From Prolixibacteraceae bacterium (GTDB lineage: Bacteria; Bacteroidota; Bacteroidia; Bacteroidales; Prolixibacteraceae), in the NCBI GenBank assembly GCA_019459485.1, contig JAIBEZ010000112.1, positions 1-64,000 of the forward strand: a stretch of 64,000 nucleotides of DNA. Reading direction: 5' to 3'. Every line of letters starts with the position of its first letter. Within the stretch, counting starts at the first letter, position 1. Position numbers and translations under genes: made by a program. Below are positions 1 to 7,796 of the stretch, one piece after another. The notes beneath the pieces are model-generated. The model saw nothing but the letters and a program-made list of their open reading frames with translations. It had not been told where the DNA came from and ran no database searches.

Positions 1-499
1 TCCACGACTGCTCCTTTGTGAAAACCGTGGTGTTGGTTTTTGAAACCACTACATTTTCGGCTGCTTCATGCGCTTCGTGATGTTCTGCAAAAACAGTTAC
101 TTCAGGAACCAATACTTCGAAATTGCCTTTTTCGTTGGTGATCTCAAATTTCAGTGTTCCTGTTCCTGCGGTTTCCGGCTGAATATCAAAACTGTAAATG
201 CCTTTTCGGGTTGGGCTGTCGAGCGTCTGGCTTACTTCTTTGCCGTTCACTATCAGGCGAATGGTCATGCTTCCGCTTTCCATTGCTTTAAAATCGGGCA
301 ATTTTGAAAAATGCGAAAGCACATTTGCGGTTTCGCCAACAACAAAGGCGTCGGCCTCTGCAAAAAGTTCAAAATCGGTAGAATAAGTGGTGTATTGAAA
401 TTTTACTTCTTCGTGTTCTTCGTGCTGTTCAGCATTTTGTTTGCCTTTGCAACCAGCCAATGACAGAGCAAGCAGTACAATTAATAGTTTATTTTTCAT
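1..499 (-). CDS. RND efflux periplasmic adaptor, CusB/CzcB-like lipoprotein (N-terminal part, runs off the left edge)
   Basis: The ORF track omits this gene because it has no stop inside the window. Read on the minus strand from the ATG at 499 it gives an open frame of 166 codons to the window edge. It begins with a lipoprotein signal peptide ending in LAGC, then an acidic/His stretch (EQHEEHEE), then a beta-rich region and a second His-rich linker (HHEAHEA). The end reads FTKEQSW, a stretch I associate with the long N-terminal extension of Bacteroidota CusB-like adaptors, before the HlyD core. Its family would bridge an inner-membrane RND pump and a TolC channel to export Cu, Ag or Zn/Co. 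It lies downstream of a His-rich small protein on the same strand, which fits metal handling. The HlyD core is not visible, so the call is from the N-terminus only. Confidence 0.72.
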   Translation of the reverse strand, partial: MKNKLLIVLLALSLAGCKGKQNAEQHEEHEEVKFQYTTYSTDFELFAEADAFVVGETANVLSHFSKLPDFKAMESGSMTIRLIVNGKEVSQTLDSPTRKGIYSFDIQPETAGTGTLKFEITNEKGNFEVLVPEVTVFAEHHEAHEAAENVVVSKTNTTVFTKEQSW

Positions 500-602
500 T
501 TTGGGTGCTGTTTAAATTTTGAAAATAACTGGTCAATGAATGCACTTGATTTTGAGGCGACAAGTGTAATTATCGCTGGCATTCATTCAGAGAATCAAAG
601 AT

Positions 603-1037
603 TTAAACAATAGGAGGTGCCCGTAACCCTATGGAAGCAGTTACTAAATGGAAATAATCGGATGATAAAAAATGAAGTTTTGTGGCAGATGAATCTAATG
701 ACACAAATATGTCCGATTCATTGTCAAATAAAACGCATTGAAATACATCAAAATCAGGAAGATCATTATCAGAATCAAAACTCCTGAAATCTTGTTTTAC
801 CAGATTTGAAGGAATTGCGACGGCTTGCTTTAAAACACAACAATCCGACTCACTGTTGCCATCATGCTGGTGATCATTTTCTGAATTACCATGATGAAGA
901 GAATGGCTATCTGTTTGACAATGTGAATTTACAATACAAACTTGTTCCTGATGGTGATGATGGGGAACAACAGCATGAACCAACAATACAATATTGGCAA
1001 GAAGTATAAAAAATATGGCTGTTGTTCTTTTCACCAT
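603..1037 (-). CDS. His/Cys-rich small exported protein, DUF6769-like
   Basis: 144 residues. A hydrophobic N-terminal segment (about residues 5-24) is followed by VPHHHHQEQVC and a second cluster rich in His, Asp and Cys (HHGNSENDHQHDG, SDCC), which looks made for binding a soft metal outside the cytoplasm. The C-terminal half has no recognisable motif. From memory it matches the Bacteroidota family DUF6769, often found next to metal-efflux genes, and here the next gene downstream is a CusB-like adaptor. Function is not known; metal binding is inferred from composition alone. It is 53 bases from the DUF302 gene upstream and may be co-transcribed with it. Confidence 0.65.
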   Translation of the reverse strand: MVKRTTAIFFILLANIVLLVHAVVPHHHHQEQVCIVNSHCQTDSHSLHHGNSENDHQHDGNSESDCCVLKQAVAIPSNLVKQDFRSFDSDNDLPDFDVFQCVLFDNESDIFVSLDSSATKLHFLSSDYFHLVTASIGLRAPPIV

Positions 1038-1090
1038 TCAAAAATTGGTTTCTGCGAAGTTAACGCAAAAATCTTTGAGTTTGTTCAAAA

Positions 1091-1513
1091 TTATCTTTTT
1101 CCTACCGCCAGTTCATCCATCATTTGCTTAAATGACTTAAACAGGTTTGATGCCTGATTATACAATTCCTCATTCGCTTTAACAGCTTCCAGCATTATTT
1201 CCATGTTCATTGTTGAAAGAATGGTTTTGTCTCCACTTTCATAAACCGATAAGGTACAGGGCATAAATGTTGAAAACTCAGGATTTGAGGTGAGCATCAT
1301 CGATGCAGTTTTCGCCTGACAGATATTGTAAACAAATACTTTCCGTTGGATTGGAAAGCCTTTTGTTTCAACGATATCGTGATAAATGTAGGCTTGCAAC
1401 AAGGCTAAGTTGAATTTCTGACATGCAGCTTCAACCTGCCCGGCAATTTGTTCGGCAGTCAGGTTGCTATTCGTTTGGTGCATGATCATTTCCATCATTT
1501 TTTCGTTTCCCAT
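1091..1513 (-). CDS. DUF302 domain protein
   Basis: 140 residues. The central and C-terminal parts match DUF302: a helix that starts with QVEAACQKFN, the strand YNICQAKTA, and the conserved element FMPCTLSVYE near residue 85. DUF302 folds are small, and members often sit beside heavy-metal or sulfur genes; no biochemical role is firmly established. There is no signal peptide, so it is probably cytoplasmic. It is the fifth gene of the minus-strand sulfur cluster, 13 bases after the cytoplasmic DsrE gene, so co-transcription is likely. Two Cys (in NICQA and MPCTL) could take part in sulfur chemistry, but this is inference. Confidence 0.8.
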   Translation of the reverse strand: MGNEKMMEMIMHQTNSNLTAEQIAGQVEAACQKFNLALLQAYIYHDIVETKGFPIQRKVFVYNICQAKTASMMLTSNPEFSTFMPCTLSVYESGDKTILSTMNMEIMLEAVKANEELYNQASNLFKSFKQMMDELAVGKR

Positions 1514-1526
1514 GATTTTTTGTCTT

Positions 1527-1847
1527 TTAAAAGGTTACAGTTTTATCGGCCCAGAGCACCAACTCTACGCAATCGACCATTGTGGAGATGGGGCAGGCTT
1601 CGGTACTGTCCAACTGCCGCGATTTAAGGCAAGTGCCACAAGCCAAAATATCGCCACCAATTTCAACGAACTTCTTCAATTGCTCATCAACATTGTACTT
1701 TTCGTGGGTCAAGCCTTCGCATTCAACAGCTTCGCCCATCAGAAATAGTTTCACTTCGTGTCCTGTTTTTTTTGCTGTTACGGCAAAACGAAAAGCATTC
1801 CATGCCTTTTCAAACTCTTTGGTTTCAAGAATAATTCCGATTTTCAT
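1527..1847 (-). CDS. DsrE-family sulfur-relay protein (cytoplasmic)
   Basis: 106 residues, close to the usual length of a DsrE/DsrF single domain. It has the N-terminal strand MKIGIILET, the FLMGEAVEC loop, and the Cys motif ACGTCLKSR near residues 69-77, with two further Cys behind it (EACPIS, VDCVE). Proteins of this family accept, store or hand on sulfane sulfur on a conserved Cys. There is no signal peptide. The neighbouring gene encodes a paralogue with the same CGTCL motif but an export signal, so the cluster may have one carrier on each side of the membrane. A cysteine desulfurase in the same cluster is a plausible sulfur source. Confidence 0.85.
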   Translation of the reverse strand: MKIGIILETKEFEKAWNAFRFAVTAKKTGHEVKLFLMGEAVECEGLTHEKYNVDEQLKKFVEIGGDILACGTCLKSRQLDSTEACPISTMVDCVELVLWADKTVTF

Positions 1848-1858
1848 TGTTCTATTAT

Positions 1859-2272
1859 TTAAAAAGTTAATACAATTTTATTTTTACGGATCAGGTCATA
1901 CAAATCGGCCAGCGAAGAGTATTTGCAAACTTCCGGTTCATTGTTTTTACGGCTTTGCAAACAGGTTCCGCAACCCAGAATAACCCCACCGTTCTCTAAA
2001 AAATTGTCAGCTTGTTCCTTCATGTCTTTATCGGTCTTAACAAGATTGTCCAGTTCAACACCTTTGCCCAATAAAAATATGCTCACAGTATCGCCCTGAT
2101 TTTTTGAATAATTGGCCAGCCGCAAAGCATTCCAAACCGTTTCGGTGTCGTTTGAATAAATAACCATTCCGATGGTGGTAGGCGATTTTTTTTGCTCGTT
2201 GGACGGTTTTGCATAAATACTGCCTGCAAATACACATGTCAGAAATACCAGAATTACAATTTGTTTTTTCAT
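1859..2272 (-). CDS. DsrE-family sulfur-relay protein with signal peptide (periplasmic)
   Basis: I start this at the internal ATG at 2272 (residue 15 of the tracked ORF) because it opens directly into a signal peptide, MKKQIVILVFLTCVFAGSIYA, with a likely cut after SIYA. The mature part is a DsrE domain: GMVIYSNDTETVWNA, FLLGKGVEL, then GCGTCLQSR and a later Cys (EVCKYS). The CGTCL motif is shared with the gene downstream, so the two are paralogues that act in different compartments. The gap to each neighbour is 11-16 bases. A periplasmic DsrE next to a cysteine desulfurase regulon is less common than the cytoplasmic form. Confidence 0.82.
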   Translation of the reverse strand: MKKQIVILVFLTCVFAGSIYAKPSNEQKKSPTTIGMVIYSNDTETVWNALRLANYSKNQGDTVSIFLLGKGVELDNLVKTDKDMKEQADNFLENGGVILGCGTCLQSRKNNEPEVCKYSSLADLYDLIRKNKIVLTF

Positions 2273-2288
2273 AAATAACTGATTTAAT

Positions 2289-3431
2289 TTATAATGAGAG
2301 TTTTTTAACTGCATTCGTAATCACTTCGATGGCGAAATCTATTTCTTCCCCTGTCGTATGTTTCCCGGTTGAAATTCGTACTGTCGCGGTAGCAGTTCTG
2401 AAATCAAGACTCATCGCCTGAAGGACAGATGAAATGGTTGTCTCTCCGGAATGACAAGCTGAACCAGTTGAAATTAAAACATCATTACCGATGAGAGAGG
2501 CCAAAGCGTGTGCACTGATATTTTCGAAAGCCACACTCAGCGTATTGGACAAACAATTTTCAAGATTGACGTTTACATGAACTTGATTGCCGAGCTGTGA
2601 GATCAGACCGTCGAGCAGTCTGTCGCGCGAAGCCTGCATGTTGTGCCGATTCTGTTTGAAATCGCGCAGAGCCACTTCGCATGCTTTTCCAAGTCCGACA
2701 ATTTGAATGACATTTTCTGTTCCCGGGCGAATGCCTTTTTCCTGTCCGGCGCCGTGCATCAGATTTTCGATTTGCGTTCCCTTCCGGATGTACAACGCGC
2801 CAATCCCTTTGGGCGCATAAAATTTATGTCCGGCAATGGTCAGCAGGTCAACTTCCAGTTTATCGACATCGGTTTCAATTTTTCCGACGGATTGGGACGC
2901 GTCGGTATGAAAAACAATTTTATTCTGCCTTGCAATAACACCTATTTCCTGAATGGGCTGAATGGTTCCAACCTCGTTGTTGGCGTGCATAATTGAAATC
3001 AGTACAGTGTCTTTTCGGATCACATTTTCAACATCCGTTGGATTAACAAATCCATATTTGTCAACCGGAAGGTAAGTGATATCCCAGCCCAAAGAAGAAA
3101 GATACTTACACACCTCAGTTACAGCCGGATGTTCAATGGACGAGGTAATGATGTGTTTGCCTTTCTGCTGATTTGCCATTGCAATTCCCCGGATCGCAAG
3201 GTTGTTGGATTCGGTGGCACAACTGGTGAAGTAAATTTCTTCCGGCTTACAATTGATCAATTTAGCAACCTGTTCCCGTGCTTTTTCAACGGCTTCTTTA
3301 TTGTTTCTTCCAATAGAATAGGAGCTGGAAGGATTTCCGTAGAACGACTCAATAAATGGAATCATTTCTTTTACAACCTCCGGATCAACCGGGGTAGTGG
3401 CGTTATAGTCGAGGTAAATCGGATGTTTCAT
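2289..3431 (-). CDS. Cysteine desulfurase, NifS/IscS family
   Basis: 380 residues from the ATG at 3431, chosen over the tracked start because it reads directly into MKHPIYLDYNATTPVDPEV, the standard N-terminus, and leaves only 2 bases after the regulator stop. It is a class V PLP aminotransferase fold that takes sulfur from cysteine as an enzyme persulfide and releases alanine. Visible landmarks are the ATESNN loop, the PLP lysine in AGHKFYAPKG, and the active Cys in STGSACHSG near residue 320, followed by the second catalytic-domain helix. The Cys loop is of the flexible IscS/NifS type, not the SufS type. No iscU or suf gene is adjacent; the neighbours are DsrE carriers, so sulfur delivery rather than bulk Fe-S assembly is the more likely role here. 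Confidence 0.93.
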   Translation of the reverse strand: MKHPIYLDYNATTPVDPEVVKEMIPFIESFYGNPSSSYSIGRNNKEAVEKAREQVAKLINCKPEEIYFTSCATESNNLAIRGIAMANQQKGKHIITSSIEHPAVTEVCKYLSSLGWDITYLPVDKYGFVNPTDVENVIRKDTVLISIMHANNEVGTIQPIQEIGVIARQNKIVFHTDASQSVGKIETDVDKLEVDLLTIAGHKFYAPKGIGALYIRKGTQIENLMHGAGQEKGIRPGTENVIQIVGLGKACEVALRDFKQNRHNMQASRDRLLDGLISQLGNQVHVNVNLENCLSNTLSVAFENISAHALASLIGNDVLISTGSACHSGETTISSVLQAMSLDFRTATATVRISTGKHTTGEEIDFAIEVITNAVKKLSL

Positions 3432-3433
3432 GC

Positions 3434-4090
3434 TTAGTTGCTTTCCAATTGTTTTATTTTCCACTCCGGATAACCTTCATCGAGTCTCCTGACTTTGTAG
3501 CCTTTTTCACTAAGAACTTTCACGGCTTCATCGGCCAAAACGCAAAATGGTCCACGGCAATAAGCAATGATTTCTTTGTCTTTCGAAAAGTCTTTGAGAT
3601 GTGTCATCAGCTCGTTCATTGGGATGGAAACGGCTCCGGTTATATGTCCAAATTCAAACTCAACCGATGGCCGCACATCAAGTAGCAGAACATTTTCATT
3701 TCCAATCATGGTTTCAAGTTCATCGAGGTTGACCGCATTGAGCGATTTGTTGTCTTCGCGCTGACGGTTCATGATCTTTTCCAACTCGGCAATCTCGTGA
3801 ACGGCATATTTTATCACATGCTGGTAGAGGGATAAAAAATCATCGCTGACCAGTGAATAATAGACGTACTGTTTTTCTTTTCTTGACTTTACGATGTTGT
3901 TGTTCTTCAAAACCTGAAGATGTTGAGAGGCATTGGCAATGGTCAGATTGGTAGCTTGTACAATTCCTTCCACGCTTTTTTCGCCTTGCGAAAGCATTTC
4001 TATTATTTCCAAACGGGCTGGATTCGAGATGGATTTGAGCATTTTTGCAAGTCCATCATACATGGCATCTTTAAATTCGCGACCCTTCAT
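3434..4090 (-). CDS. ArsR-family HTH regulator fused to a rhodanese domain
   Basis: 218 residues. Residues 10-100 are an ArsR/SmtB winged helix (SISNPARLEIIEML, recognition helix TIANASQHLQVLK, wing KEKQYVYYSL). Residues 120-215 are a rhodanese domain (LLLDVRPSVEFEFGHI) with the active loop AYCRGPFC, Cys178 and Cys183. The HTH part has no Cys at all, so it lacks both the metal-binding Cys of ArsR and the Cys pair of BigR/SqrR. If this protein senses persulfide or another sulfur species, the rhodanese loop is the only candidate. It is the first gene of the minus-strand cluster, and a perfect 15-bp inverted repeat lies 42 bases upstream, so autoregulation and control of the desulfurase-DsrE genes are likely. 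Confidence 0.9.
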   Translation of the reverse strand: MKGREFKDAMYDGLAKMLKSISNPARLEIIEMLSQGEKSVEGIVQATNLTIANASQHLQVLKNNNIVKSRKEKQYVYYSLVSDDFLSLYQHVIKYAVHEIAELEKIMNRQREDNKSLNAVNLDELETMIGNENVLLLDVRPSVEFEFGHITGAVSIPMNELMTHLKDFSKDKEIIAYCRGPFCVLADEAVKVLSEKGYKVRRLDEGYPEWKIKQLESN

Positions 4091-4132
4091 TTTTAGCTAG
4101 TGTTAAAATGATTGGGCGAATATATAAAAGTT

Positions 4133-4168
4133 ATTCAAGTATTCAATACTTTTATTGAATACTTGAAT
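4133..4168 (-). promoter_or_regulatory. Inverted-repeat operator upstream of the ArsR-rhodanese gene
   Basis: ATTCAAGTATTCAAT and ATTGAATACTTGAAT form a perfect 15-bp inverted repeat around a 6-base spacer (ACTTTT). Each arm itself holds two ATTCAA-type half-sites, and a further TTCGAATAC follows on the right. It ends 42 bases before the regulator start and reads as a dimer or paired-dimer binding site for the ArsR-type protein. The role is inferred from position and symmetry. Confidence 0.75.
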
Positions 4169-4237
4169 GCGATTTTCGAATACGTTGTTTGTGTATTTAA
4201 ATTGTGGCTTGCAATCCGGACAGCTACTTTTAGCACC

Positions 4238-4822
4238 TCAGAATTTCTGCCATTCAGGCTGTTCTTTGAAAAACTCTTTTTGATGCTTTTCCATTTCCTT
4301 CATTTGTTGCTGAAGCATTTTCATCATTTCGTCCATTGTTTTGGGATGCTGTTGGAATGGAGCCATACGGGGCGTTTTCGACAAAATACTATCATTTTCA
4401 TTAAACTGCCTGAAAAAATCCTCAAGACCCATAAAGTTCTGGCCAGTTGAGTCGTTTTTGAAATGAAAACTTAGGAACTGATTCAATATTGAATCGCTTT
4501 TACTTCCGAAAGGGCTGAAAAACGACTGGTCAAAATCATTAAAAAACGATTTGCCCAAAAAAGAACTATCAGGGAAAAAGCCGAAATGATCGCCAAACAG
4601 GTTCGGAAAATTTTCAGGAGAAATTGATTCTAATAGGGTAGTGTCGCCCGACCAGCTGTACGAATAGATGGAATCAAATTTAATCAGATTTCCATTTTCG
4701 TCGTATTCACGATTAACACGAATATCTTCTTTTGGAGCAACTTCATCCGATTTCGATTTTTGTGCCGTCATTTGCAGTTGAAAGCCGAATAACAAAGCCA
4801 GAAAAAACATACAGCGTTTCAT
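4238..4822 (-). CDS. Exported hypothetical protein, Phe/Ser/Asn-rich
   Basis: I start at the ATG at 4822 (residue 14 of the tracked ORF), which opens a clear signal peptide (MKRCMFFLALLFGFQLQMTAQ). The mature protein begins with a short segment of the form REYDENGNLIKFDSIYSYSW, seen in many small Bacteroidota exported proteins. A low-complexity stretch rich in Phe, Asn, Asp and Ser follows, and then a Met/Gln-rich amphipathic C-terminus (MDEMMKMLQQQMKEMEKHQ). I recognise no enzyme motif and no named function. It stands alone between the sulfur cluster and the chemotaxis operon and has no evident partner. Confidence 0.65.
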   Translation of the reverse strand: MKRCMFFLALLFGFQLQMTAQKSKSDEVAPKEDIRVNREYDENGNLIKFDSIYSYSWSGDTTLLESISPENFPNLFGDHFGFFPDSSFLGKSFFNDFDQSFFSPFGSKSDSILNQFLSFHFKNDSTGQNFMGLEDFFRQFNENDSILSKTPRMAPFQQHPKTMDEMMKMLQQQMKEMEKHQKEFFKEQPEWQKF

Positions 4823-5039
4823 TGTGATCAAGTTTAAATTCGAATTCAAAATTAAGCTCAAACTGTGAATTTAACTTTTAAAAAACCTTAAAAAAATTAA
4901 AATTTCAACAGCCAAAAATACTGTATTTTACCCTCTTTTTTTACCTGAAAGATTGATTTATCAGGCTTGTGCGAATAATTCGAAAATATGTTTTGTTTTA
5001 ATATCTTCGTCTATCTTTATTTTCAATTATAACTGAAGA

Positions 5040-5363
5040 ATGGAAAAATTAAAGTTTCGTGCTTTGGCTGATGAATGCGGACGGATTGAATTGATTGAGA
5101 TTGGAGGATTGATCACTCTTGAAACTGCTTTTCAGCTTAGAGATGAGATTGTTGCTGTTGTAAATAATTTAAGCAATCATGTAATAATTAATATCTTTGA
5201 GCTGGAAGAACTGGACCTTTCAGGAGTTCAGCTGATCGTCGCTTTTATAAGGCAAATGGATCAGATGAAGATAAACTATCGGTTCAACTGGAATATTGAA
5301 GAAGAGCAGAAGGCCCTTTTTGCAAATGTGGGGCTTGGAATTGATTTATTTATGAATAATTAA
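5040..5363 (+). CDS. STAS-domain protein, first gene of the chemotaxis operon
   Basis: 107 residues, about one STAS domain (anti-sigma-antagonist fold). The pattern is beta-alpha with VIINIFELEELDLSGVQLIVAF, in which DLSG replaces the DSSG motif of SpoIIAA-type proteins. One serine remains in that loop, so phosphorylation is possible but not assured. STAS proteins of this length are often found at the head of chemotaxis-like arrays, where their role is poorly known. The cheY start follows after 1 base. The 178-base gap upstream is AT-rich; I see a loose TATCTTTA but no convincing promoter. Confidence 0.75.
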   Translation: MEKLKFRALADECGRIELIEIGGLITLETAFQLRDEIVAVVNNLSNHVIINIFELEELDLSGVQLIVAFIRQMDQMKINYRFNWNIEEEQKALFANVGLGIDLFMNN

Positions 5364-5364
5364 T

Positions 5365-5730
5365 ATGTCAAAACAGATATTAATCGCGGACGATTCTGAA
5401 AGTATCAGGGAAGTGCTGGCATTCAGCCTTACAAATGCAGGATTTCAGGTTTTGGTGGCAAGTGATGGGGTTGAAGCGTTGCGTTTTTTTGATGGACGGA
5501 CAATTGACTTATTGCTGACAGATTTCCACATGCCGAATATGAACGGGCTCGAGCTGATTGCAAAAGTCAGGGAATTAGAGCAATACAAATACATTCCGAT
5601 TTTGGTACTCACAACTGAAAACCAGAAAAGCATCATTAAAAATGCAAAAGATGCCGGAGCAACAGGGTGGCTGTTAAAACCTTTCAATACCGAGAAATTG
5701 ATACAGACCTTACGAAAAGTGATTCGCTGA
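5365..5730 (+). CDS. cheY: CheY-like single-domain response regulator
   Basis: 121 residues, exactly one receiver domain. It has the acidic pair IADDSES, phospho-acceptor Asp53 in LLLTDFHMPNMNG, the switch Thr in VLTTENQ and the conserved Lys in LLKPFNTEK. With no output domain it would act by binding, as CheY does, after phosphorylation by the adjacent CheA. The target is unknown: no flagellar genes are in this window, and the output could be gliding, type IV pili or a regulatory process. Its stop overlaps the cheA start (TGATG), so the two are translationally coupled. Confidence 0.9.
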   Translation: MSKQILIADDSESIREVLAFSLTNAGFQVLVASDGVEALRFFDGRTIDLLLTDFHMPNMNGLELIAKVRELEQYKYIPILVLTTENQKSIIKNAKDAGATGWLLKPFNTEKLIQTLRKVIR

Positions 5731-7793
5731 TGATTTTATTTCAGGAAAGATTTAAAGAGGAAGTCAAGGAGTATTTTGAGCGGTTGGAGACGGGATTACT
5801 TCTTCTGGAGCATGATACAGAGAATTTTCAGGCCATTGATGAAATTTTCCGGCTAATGCATTCAATGAAAGGCAGTGGTGGCATGTTTGGTTTCGATCTG
5901 CTGAGCGATGTTACACACGATCTGGAATCGTTGTATGAGATTTTCAGGTCGAAAAAAATGTCTATAAATTCGGAGGTAATCAGTTTTACGCTGAATTCGA
6001 TTGACGGCTTGCACCATTTGCTAGTTCAGGAACCCACAGAAGAGCATCATTTGCTGGCAAAAAAGATGAAAGCAGAAACACAGCTTTTGATTAACAAACT
6101 GATTCCATCCGACGAAAAATTTACGAAAAATGATGGTCCCGAAGGGAAGGCTAAAGATCGGAATGCCAATACTGACGATCAAACCACCTATTTTATTTCG
6201 TTTAAACCCGATGAAAATATATTTAAAAACGGCACCAATCCGCTTTATTTGATTGATGAATTAAACGCGTTGGGAGAATGCAATATTCAGACCTTCTTTG
6301 ATTTTCTTCCTGACCTGTCTGAGATTGATCCCGGTAAATGTTATACTTCGTGGGAAATGTTTGTTGCAACTGCTGAAGAAACAGATACTTTGCATGACGT
6401 TTTTATTTTCGTCAGCGATAAGGCCCGAATTGAAATAGAAAAAGTTTCTGCCGGAAATAAAATTCACAATGAAACCATTCTGGCCGATTTTCTGAATTCG
6501 AGACTTAACAAGGAATTCTGGACTCCGCCGGAACAGCAACCAACTGAAAATGAGACGGCAGATGAACTTTTTACAGAAGAGGAACCGGAACCATCAAATG
6601 AAATAAATGAACAGGAAAAGGGATTAAAAATGATTTCCCTGCCCAATTCCACTGTCAATACGATCCGGGTCGATTCGCTGAAGATTGATCAATACATGAA
6701 TTTGGTGAGCGAGTTGATTACTGCACAATCGCGGCTTGAGTTAGTGTCGTCAAAAATTAATCAACCCGATCTCGAAATGGTTACCGAAGCGCTTGACAAA
6801 ATAGGGCGGCAACTTCGCGAAAATGCTTTTGACATGAGTTTAATTCCGCTCCAAAGCATTGCTGTAAGATTTAAACGTTTGATTCACGATTTGTCGAAAT
6901 CACTCAATAAACAGGTAGAGCTGGTAACTGTTGGTTTGGAAACCGAACTTGATAAAAATATCATTGAAAAGCTGATTGAGCCGATGTTGCATATTATCCG
7001 CAATTCGCTCGATCACGGAATAGAAAGCACGGAGGAAAGGATTGCAAAATCGAAAAGTAGTGTTGGAATCATCACTATAAAAGCGTCCACCGTTGGCAGT
7101 TACGTTCAGATTGAAATTTCGGACGATGGAGCCGGACTGAATCCGGCAAAAATACGCAGCAAAGCTATTTCGAAAGGATTGATTTCAGAACAGGATAAAC
7201 TTTCTGAAAATGAACTATTTAATCTTATATTTGAACCTGGATTTTCAACATCTGAATTGGTAACCGATGTTTCGGGCAGGGGAGTGGGATTGGACGTTGT
7301 AAAGCGTAAAGTGCAGGAAATGAGGGGTACAGTAAAAATCACCTCTGAACCCGACAAGTTTACCATGTTTATTTTAAAACTTCCGCTTTCTCTCTCTATT
7401 ATTGACGGTTTGCTGACCCGGGTGGGCGAATATTATTATGTGGTTCCGTCATCAGGAATAAAAAAAATATATGCTGTTAACCAGCAGGTGCTGAAAAATG
7501 AATTCAGGCAGGTTGTGGAGCTGGAAGGTAATCAGGTTCCTTACCTTAATATGCACGAAGAATTTGAAAATGAGATAGATTTGCCCGAAAATCAGATAGT
7601 TGTAACCGTGTCGTTCGAAAATCAGGTTTTTGGGCTGGTCGTTGATGAGGTGATCCGCGAATATCAGGCGGTAATTAAGCCATTGGGGAAACTATTAAAT
7701 GCGCAGGACATATTTTCGGGAGCCAGTATTTTGGGAAACGGTCAGTTGGCGCTGGTAATTGATACAAATAAGATTATTCAAAAATATTCATAA
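5730..7793 (+). CDS. cheA: Chemotaxis histidine kinase CheA
   Basis: The tracked ORF begins inside cheY; I choose the ATG at 5730, which overlaps the cheY stop and gives 687 residues. Domains in order: Hpt (P1) with His44 in LMHSMKGSGG; a less conserved linker with the acidic spacer ENETADELFTEEEPEP; the P3 dimerisation helices (RVDSLKIDQYMNLVSELI); the HATPase domain with RNSLDHGIE, SDDGAGLNP and SGRGVGLDVV; and the C-terminal CheW-like P5 domain (FILKLPLSLSIIDGLL). All expected catalytic motifs are present. It would take signals from the MCP via CheW and phosphorylate CheY, CheB and possibly the other receivers in the operon. Confidence 0.96.
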   Translation: MILFQERFKEEVKEYFERLETGLLLLEHDTENFQAIDEIFRLMHSMKGSGGMFGFDLLSDVTHDLESLYEIFRSKKMSINSEVISFTLNSIDGLHHLLVQEPTEEHHLLAKKMKAETQLLINKLIPSDEKFTKNDGPEGKAKDRNANTDDQTTYFISFKPDENIFKNGTNPLYLIDELNALGECNIQTFFDFLPDLSEIDPGKCYTSWEMFVATAEETDTLHDVFIFVSDKARIEIEKVSAGNKIHNETILADFLNSRLNKEFWTPPEQQPTENETADELFTEEEPEPSNEINEQEKGLKMISLPNSTVNTIRVDSLKIDQYMNLVSELITAQSRLELVSSKINQPDLEMVTEALDKIGRQLRENAFDMSLIPLQSIAVRFKRLIHDLSKSLNKQVELVTVGLETELDKNIIEKLIEPMLHIIRNSLDHGIESTEERIAKSKSSVGIITIKASTVGSYVQIEISDDGAGLNPAKIRSKAISKGLISEQDKLSENELFNLIFEPGFSTSELVTDVSGRGVGLDVVKRKVQEMRGTVKITSEPDKFTMFILKLPLSLSIIDGLLTRVGEYYYVVPSSGIKKIYAVNQQVLKNEFRQVVELEGNQVPYLNMHEEFENEIDLPENQIVVTVSFENQVFGLVVDEVIREYQAVIKPLGKLLNAQDIFSGASILGNGQLALVIDTNKIIQKYS

Positions 7794-7796
7794 ACG

